Shown: piece by piece, positions 23,090-26,999 of the stretch
Layout of the letters: each line of letters starts with the position of its first letter
How positions within the stretch are numbered: the stretch's first letter is position 1
Source of the DNA: CAZNEZ01 sp964572475
GTDB taxonomy: Bacteria; Bacillota; Clostridia; Lachnospirales; Lachnospiraceae
DNA: 26,999 nucleotides
Direction of reading: 5' to 3'
NCBI GenBank assembly: GCA_964572475.1
Contig: CAZNEZ010000032.1
Location: 1 to 26,999, forward strand
The notes under the pieces: generated by a model
Databases searched by the model: none
The model's input: only the letters and a program-made list of their open reading frames with translations
What the model was told of the DNA's origin: nothing
Position numbers and translations under genes: made by a program

Positions 23090-25399
23090 CTATTCTGCAT
23101 TCTTAAGTGCCTCTTCCATTGGTATTTTGCTAATCCTTTTTAATTGTAATAATGCTATTATGACAAATGAAATCATTCCTATTACTGCCATTTCTATATA
23201 AGTTGATGTAGAAATATACATTGGCAGCCAGCCTGCAAAACTACTCATCATTTGAAAATAAATACTTTTTATTATTAAAAATGACAATGGAATACTAATT
23301 CCAACAGATAAAGCTAAGGCGATTCCAGTTGATATAAGGTACAAAGCTCCAACTTCTTTATTGTTATAGCCTAGAATTTTAATCATTGAAATTGATGCTT
23401 TATTCTTTTCTATTATTATTTTAGAAAGAAGATAAATAAGCAGTAAATATAGTATTACTGCAAATCCACATACTAGTATAAACATATCTCCAAGTGAATT
23501 CTGCAATTGTTCAACCATATTAGTTAAATCTTTTTCTTTTATACAAGTTGCAATGTTTTCATCTGCAATATCTGTTAACTTCTCATTTGTAAAATATCCA
23601 CTAAAATACTCTTTATCCATATTAAACATACTGTTAAGTTCATCTATATTCATGAATAATGCTAATGTTGCAGGATAATGTATAGCTTTTACTATTTTAA
23701 CCTTGTATTCTTTTGTATCATCAAAAGAATCCTTTATGGTAACTATATCTCCAATTTTTAAACTATGCTTTTCCAGATATCCATCTGATGCATATACATT
23801 TACAATACTTTCATCTGAATCCTTATCTGAATCTAATAGTGATTTATCTATTTCCGTAAAATACGATGAATTATCCTCAATTCCATATACTGATATATCA
23901 TCATCTTTATCCGCTTTTGCAAGATAAGACTTAACTGTAGTTACTGCATATTTTTCTGCACCACTAATCTTTGTCTCCACTGGTGTTTTAAGAATATATT
24001 GATATTTACATACCATATTATCCCTAATATCATTATTATAATGTTTTAACAAAGGTGACATCATCATTCCAAATAGCAGCAGGACATTTGCAAATAGAAT
24101 TCCAATAAATAGTATAAGATAATTTATTTTATTCTGAAGTATTACCCTTATCTGAAACCTATGAAGAAACTTAATCTCTGGTAATTTAACTACTTTTTTC
24201 TTTGTTTTTTTGCTAAAGTCTCTTTTTAAAAATTTAATCGGAGATAATGATAACCTTTTTACAAGTACAATTATATTAATTATAGTCATAATACAGCTCG
24301 GTATAATTGTTGTTAAAATAAATGCGTCTGCATTCCAGATTGTCTTATATACTGGTAAAGAGTAACTATTATAATACATAGATGAAGTAATATATTTAAA
24401 TACTGAATATCCCAATATATTTCCAACAAATGCTGAAATAATGGTAATAAGCACTGGAAGCATAAGATAATGTCTTAGTAACTCTGACTTTGTGTATCCT
24501 GATGCCCTAAGTGTACCTATTACTGTGCTTTCTGACTCAATTGTGTTGCTAATTGTAATGGCAAATACAAATGCCATTATAACAATAACTATATATAAAA
24601 GTGTCGTCATCATAGCTTTATCTGAGCCCATATCATCCCCTGTAAAATTAATACTCTGATTATCCGCTCTTGATATAAAACTACTTACATTGGTGCTTTG
24701 AATCAGTTGTAACTTAATATCATCCGAATGTTCTTTAAGGCTGTCATCTGACTCATATTTATCATTATTTAGCCATGAATACTGATAATGTATATGTGAA
24801 TCTGTTAGATTATTCATTCCAGATTCTGATGTAACAGCTACCCCAAATGCATTGGCATCAAACATAAAATCTGTATTGCTCTTAAATAATGCACTATAAT
24901 CTGATAGTGCAACTAAACCTGTAATCATATATGATTTGCCATCTATTTCTATTGAATCACCTACATCTAATGAATTGTTTACCGCATATAATCTGTCTAA
25001 GGCTATCTCATTACATTCCTGAGGTAAGTTTCCTTTATGTATACTAGCTTTATTAATCTCTGTACGATTAACAAATATCCTTAATATTTCATTGGATAAC
25101 ACTTCTTTTTCTACATAATAGCTCTTATATATTTTAATATTTGAACTATCTTCCAATTCTTTAATAGATTCTAATGTCATCTCTTCTTTGCATTCAAAAT
25201 GTCCATCTTCTACATTATATTTTTCAAAACTTTCATCATAAGCAATTTTCATGCTATTATCTGTAACAAGAAAACCTGATATAAATGCAATTGTAAGCGT
25301 CATAAATAAAAATATTACTATGTATTTTCCTATATCATGTTTTAATTCTTTAATATATCGTTTATTAAGTGGATTTTTTATCTTTTTTCTCTTTGACAT
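23090..25399 (-). CDS. FtsX-like ABC transporter permease
   Basis: This protein of about 769 residues has a first membrane segment at about residues 26-45, a large extracellular region, three segments (about 260-385), a further segment near 425-445 followed by a second extracellular region, and a final three segments near the C-terminus: two FtsX domains, eight segments in all. This is the layout of BceB/YtrF/MacB-related permeases that move lipids, peptides or antibiotics or act mechanically rather than by import. GGGAGG lies 7 nt before the ATG at 25399; the in-frame ATG at 25420 precedes it and is rejected. The ATPase gene upstream ends 14 bp away. Operon control by the TetR protein is suggested. 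Confidence 0.88.
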   Translation of the reverse strand: MSKRKKIKNPLNKRYIKELKHDIGKYIVIFLFMTLTIAFISGFLVTDNSMKIAYDESFEKYNVEDGHFECKEEMTLESIKELEDSSNIKIYKSYYVEKEVLSNEILRIFVNRTEINKASIHKGNLPQECNEIALDRLYAVNNSLDVGDSIEIDGKSYMITGLVALSDYSALFKSNTDFMFDANAFGVAVTSESGMNNLTDSHIHYQYSWLNNDKYESDDSLKEHSDDIKLQLIQSTNVSSFISRADNQSINFTGDDMGSDKAMMTTLLYIVIVIMAFVFAITISNTIESESTVIGTLRASGYTKSELLRHYLMLPVLITIISAFVGNILGYSVFKYITSSMYYNSYSLPVYKTIWNADAFILTTIIPSCIMTIINIIVLVKRLSLSPIKFLKRDFSKKTKKKVVKLPEIKFLHRFQIRVILQNKINYLILFIGILFANVLLLFGMMMSPLLKHYNNDIRDNMVCKYQYILKTPVETKISGAEKYAVTTVKSYLAKADKDDDISVYGIEDNSSYFTEIDKSLLDSDKDSDESIVNVYASDGYLEKHSLKIGDIVTIKDSFDDTKEYKVKIVKAIHYPATLALFMNIDELNSMFNMDKEYFSGYFTNEKLTDIADENIATCIKEKDLTNMVEQLQNSLGDMFILVCGFAVILYLLLIYLLSKIIIEKNKASISMIKILGYNNKEVGALYLISTGIALALSVGISIPLSFLIIKSIYFQMMSSFAGWLPMYISTSTYIEMAVIGMISFVIIALLQLKRISKIPMEEALKNAE

Positions 25400-25413
25400 A
25401 ACGATGCCTCCCT

Positions 25414-26112
25414 CTACCATTCCAAATCTCTGGCTGCTATCTTTGTATCATTAATATAATCTTTTCTAATTTGGCCATCTCTAAGCTTAATTATATGATC
25501 TGCCATATTCTTAATCTCATCATTATGCGTTACTATAATAATAGTATTATGATATAACTTATTAACCTCTTCTATAAGTTGCAAAATGTCCTTAGACGTA
25601 TTGTAATCAAGTGCTCCTGTTGGTTCATCGCATAATAGAACTCCTGGATTTTTCACTATTGCACGGCCTATTGATGTACGTTGCTGCTGGCCTCCTGATA
25701 ACTGATTTGGTATCTTATCTTTGTGCTCCCATAGTCCTAATGTATGAAGTAATTCATTAATTTCAAGAGGAGTATCGCTCAAATATGCTCCAACCTCAAT
25801 GTTTTCTTTAACGGTAAGATTAGGTATCAAATTATAAAATTGAAATACATATCCTAGATTTTTACGCCTATATAGTGATAAGCTTTTTTCATTCATTTCT
25901 TTTAGAATTTCACCATTAATCTTTATTATTCCACTGTCAAATTCTTCAATTCCTCCAATAAGATTTAGTAATGTTGACTTTCCAGAACCAGATGGTCCAA
26001 GAAGTACACATATTTCACCTTTTTCTATGCTACAATTAATTCCCTTTAAAACCTCTACCTTGTTTTCTCCTTCTCCATAACTCTTTCTGATATTTTCTAA
26101 TGTTAAATACAT
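25414..26112 (-). CDS. MacB/LolD-type ABC transporter ATP-binding protein
   Basis: This protein of about 232 residues has all expected motifs: Walker A GPSGSGKST (about 41-49), Q-loop VFQFYNLIPNLTVKEN, signature LSGGQQQR, Walker B VLLCDEPTGALD, and H-loop IIVTHN. The form LTVKEN ... LSGGQQQRTSIGRAI is typical of MacB/LolD/BceA ATPases that pair with FtsX-like permeases, encoded next. The open frame starts at 26181, but ATGAGG supplies the ribosome binding site for the ATG at 26112, where family similarity begins. A TetR-type operator lies about 60 bp upstream. Together with the permease it should form an exporter or a stress-sensing transporter; the substrate cannot be told. Confidence 0.92.
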   Translation of the reverse strand: MYLTLENIRKSYGEGENKVEVLKGINCSIEKGEICVLLGPSGSGKSTLLNLIGGIEEFDSGIIKINGEILKEMNEKSLSLYRRKNLGYVFQFYNLIPNLTVKENIEVGAYLSDTPLEINELLHTLGLWEHKDKIPNQLSGGQQQRTSIGRAIVKNPGVLLCDEPTGALDYNTSKDILQLIEEVNKLYHNTIIIVTHNDEIKNMADHIIKLRDGQIRKDYINDTKIAARDLEW

Positions 26113-26171
26113 ACTAAACCTCATTCCTGCGCTGCCTTTTGCGCGATAATTTTTTAATAAGATACACTTTT

Positions 26172-26190
26172 TACATAACATCGTTATGTA
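26172..26190. promoter_or_regulatory. TetR-type operator upstream of the ABC exporter genes
   Basis: TACATAAC-ATC-GTTATGTA is a perfect 8+3+8 dyad about 60 bp upstream of the ATPase start. Its core ATAAC-N3-GTTAT is repeated upstream of tetR at 26955-26967. Confidence 0.6.
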
Positions 26191-26203
26191 GTATTGATTT
26201 TTT

Positions 26204-26242
26204 AAGCTACATAATTGATATTACTAAATATCTATGTAGCTT
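26204..26242. terminator. Hairpin between tetR and the exporter genes
   Basis: AAGCTACATA pairs with TATGTAGCTT, and GATATT with AATATC inside. T-richness follows only on the plus strand, where no gene ends, while on the minus strand it is followed by AAAAAA. It may separate tetR from the exporter transcript or have another role. Confidence 0.4.
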
Positions 26243-26286
26243 TTCTTATAATTTTTTATTGACTTGCCTTACACTTTTTCTGATTC

Positions 26287-26904
26287 CTATGGTTCAAATA
26301 AGCTGAACCATCCTTTTATTAAGAATCCCATTATCTTGTCAATATGAATAACAGCTTCTTCCTTAGGCAAATCATGTGTTATAAGCTGAACAAATGATGA
26401 TATCTGCACGTGTGATACCCAATGAATTGTAAAGTCTGAAATTCTTGGTACATTTTTATATGCTGATATTGCATCTGCAAGCTTTCGATAATGTATCTCT
26501 GATATTGCTACAAATCTGTCCTCACAATTAGCATATGATGAACCTTCTGACTTTTCTATCATCAGCTTTATTGCATCTTTATTGTCATATAGATATTCTA
26601 CAATCTCTACCGACAGAGATTTGTCATCTATATGTTCTTCGCTAAATACTTTTTCAATATCATCAATCTCCTTCAGTTCTCCTGCATAATGATACTTCAT
26701 CATCTCATATAATCTATGTAATGGCTCTTCCACTATAGATGCAAATAAATCTTCTTTGTCTCTAAAGAAAAAGTATAAAGCACCTGTTGTTACATTTGCT
26801 TTCTTACATATATTCCTTAATGAAGATGCCGCATATCCTTTTTCCATAAACTCTTGTTTTGCAGCCTGCAATAAGATTTCTTTAGTTTGTTTTTCTTCTT
26901 TCAA
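26287..26904 (-). CDS. TetR family transcriptional regulator
   Basis: This 205-residue protein has an N-terminal TetR helix-turn-helix (about residues 8-55: AAKQEFMEKGYAASSLRNIC, then KANVTTGALYFFFRDKEDLF) and a variable ligand-binding domain. The start is a TTG at 26904 preceded by AAGGTG; no better ATG is in frame. It lies just before, and on the same strand as, the ABC exporter genes. The promoter is TTGACA-17 bp-TAACAT with an ATAAC-N3-GTTAT operator overlapping the -10 box, and the same operator lies before the exporter. I infer autoregulated repression of the exporter, relieved by an unknown ligand, probably a toxic compound. Confidence 0.9.
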   Translation of the reverse strand: MKEEKQTKEILLQAAKQEFMEKGYAASSLRNICKKANVTTGALYFFFRDKEDLFASIVEEPLHRLYEMMKYHYAGELKEIDDIEKVFSEEHIDDKSLSVEIVEYLYDNKDAIKLMIEKSEGSSYANCEDRFVAISEIHYRKLADAISAYKNVPRISDFTIHWVSHVQISSFVQLITHDLPKEEAVIHIDKIMGFLIKGWFSLFEP

Positions 26905-26954
26905 GGTTTCACCTTCTTACGCATATCACAATTGCAACTAATTATTTTATTTAA

Positions 26955-26967
26955 ATAACACTGTTAT
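26955..26967. promoter_or_regulatory. TetR autoregulatory operator overlapping the -10 box
   Basis: ATAAC-ACT-GTTAT is a perfect palindrome that overlaps the end of the -10 hexamer of the tetR promoter. It matches the core of the operator at 26172-26190. Confidence 0.6.
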
Positions 26968-26994
26968 GTTATCAGTAAAATTAATTTCTGTCAA
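26966..26994 (-). promoter_or_regulatory. tetR promoter
   Basis: A consensus TTGACA (26989-26994) is followed after exactly 17 bp by TAACAT (26966-26971) on the minus strand. A start near 26959 would leave a leader of about 55 nt. Confidence 0.7.
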
Positions 26995-26999
26995 GGATA

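Overview
The window looks like the chromosome of a motile, low-G+C Firmicute of the class Clostridia, most probably a Lachnospiraceae member. The evidence is the AT-rich sequence, Gram-positive ribosome binding sites (GGAGG) before almost every gene, flagellar rod genes next to an Mbl-type cell-shape gene, SpoIIID, a DUF3791 gene, a CmpB-type membrane protein and a clostridial-type Crp/Fnr protein. Genus assignment is not possible from this sequence alone. Most genes lie on the minus strand, so operons read from high to low coordinates.

Layout. (1) 1-505: visibly more G+C-rich DNA with the 5' end of an unrecognised gene running off the left edge and a minus-strand intrinsic terminator; it looks like the end of an integrated mobile element. 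It abuts a DUF3990 toxin-like remnant (506-568) that follows an intact DUF3791 gene with its own promoter. (2) 1191-4635: recD2-comF-yvyF, a DNA repair/competence/flagellar-associated operon. (3) 4740-7925: mbl-flgF-flgG-flgJ, the cell-shape and flagellar rod operon. (4) 8117-8971: a DegV lipid-binding protein. (5) 9179-9558: two tandem, homologous putative small RNAs with a compensatory base change in the stem. (6) 9695-13279: a Crp/Fnr regulator convergent with trxA and a four-domain CoA-disulfide reductase-like protein (oxidoreductase-rhodanese-TusA-DsrE). A TGTGAC/GTCAC palindrome sits about 41 bp upstream of that operon's predicted transcription start, so the three genes look like one thiol/persulfide redox module. 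(7) 13507-13794: spoIIID. (8) 14021-15535 putP, then a lysR gene coupled to a DEAD-box helicase, then a CmpB-like membrane protein. (9) 19196-20404: an accessory AAA/DUF4143 ATPase with a near-consensus promoter. (10) 20653-23056: a polar amino-acid ABC transporter whose ATPase appears to have lost its Q-loop region. (11) 23090-26904: a MacB/FtsX-type ABC exporter and a TetR regulator; the same ATAAC-N3-GTTAT operator lies upstream of both the exporter and tetR.

The observations most worth following are the tandem small RNAs, the element-truncated DUF3990 gene, the Q-loop deletion in the amino-acid transporter ATPase with a plausible repeat-mediated mechanism, and the Crp/Fnr-controlled sulfur-trafficking operon. 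The order spoIIID ... mbl-flgF-flgG also recalls spoIIID-mbl-flhO-flhP of Bacillus subtilis, here split by about 5.6 kb. All calls come from reading the sequence; no database search was run.
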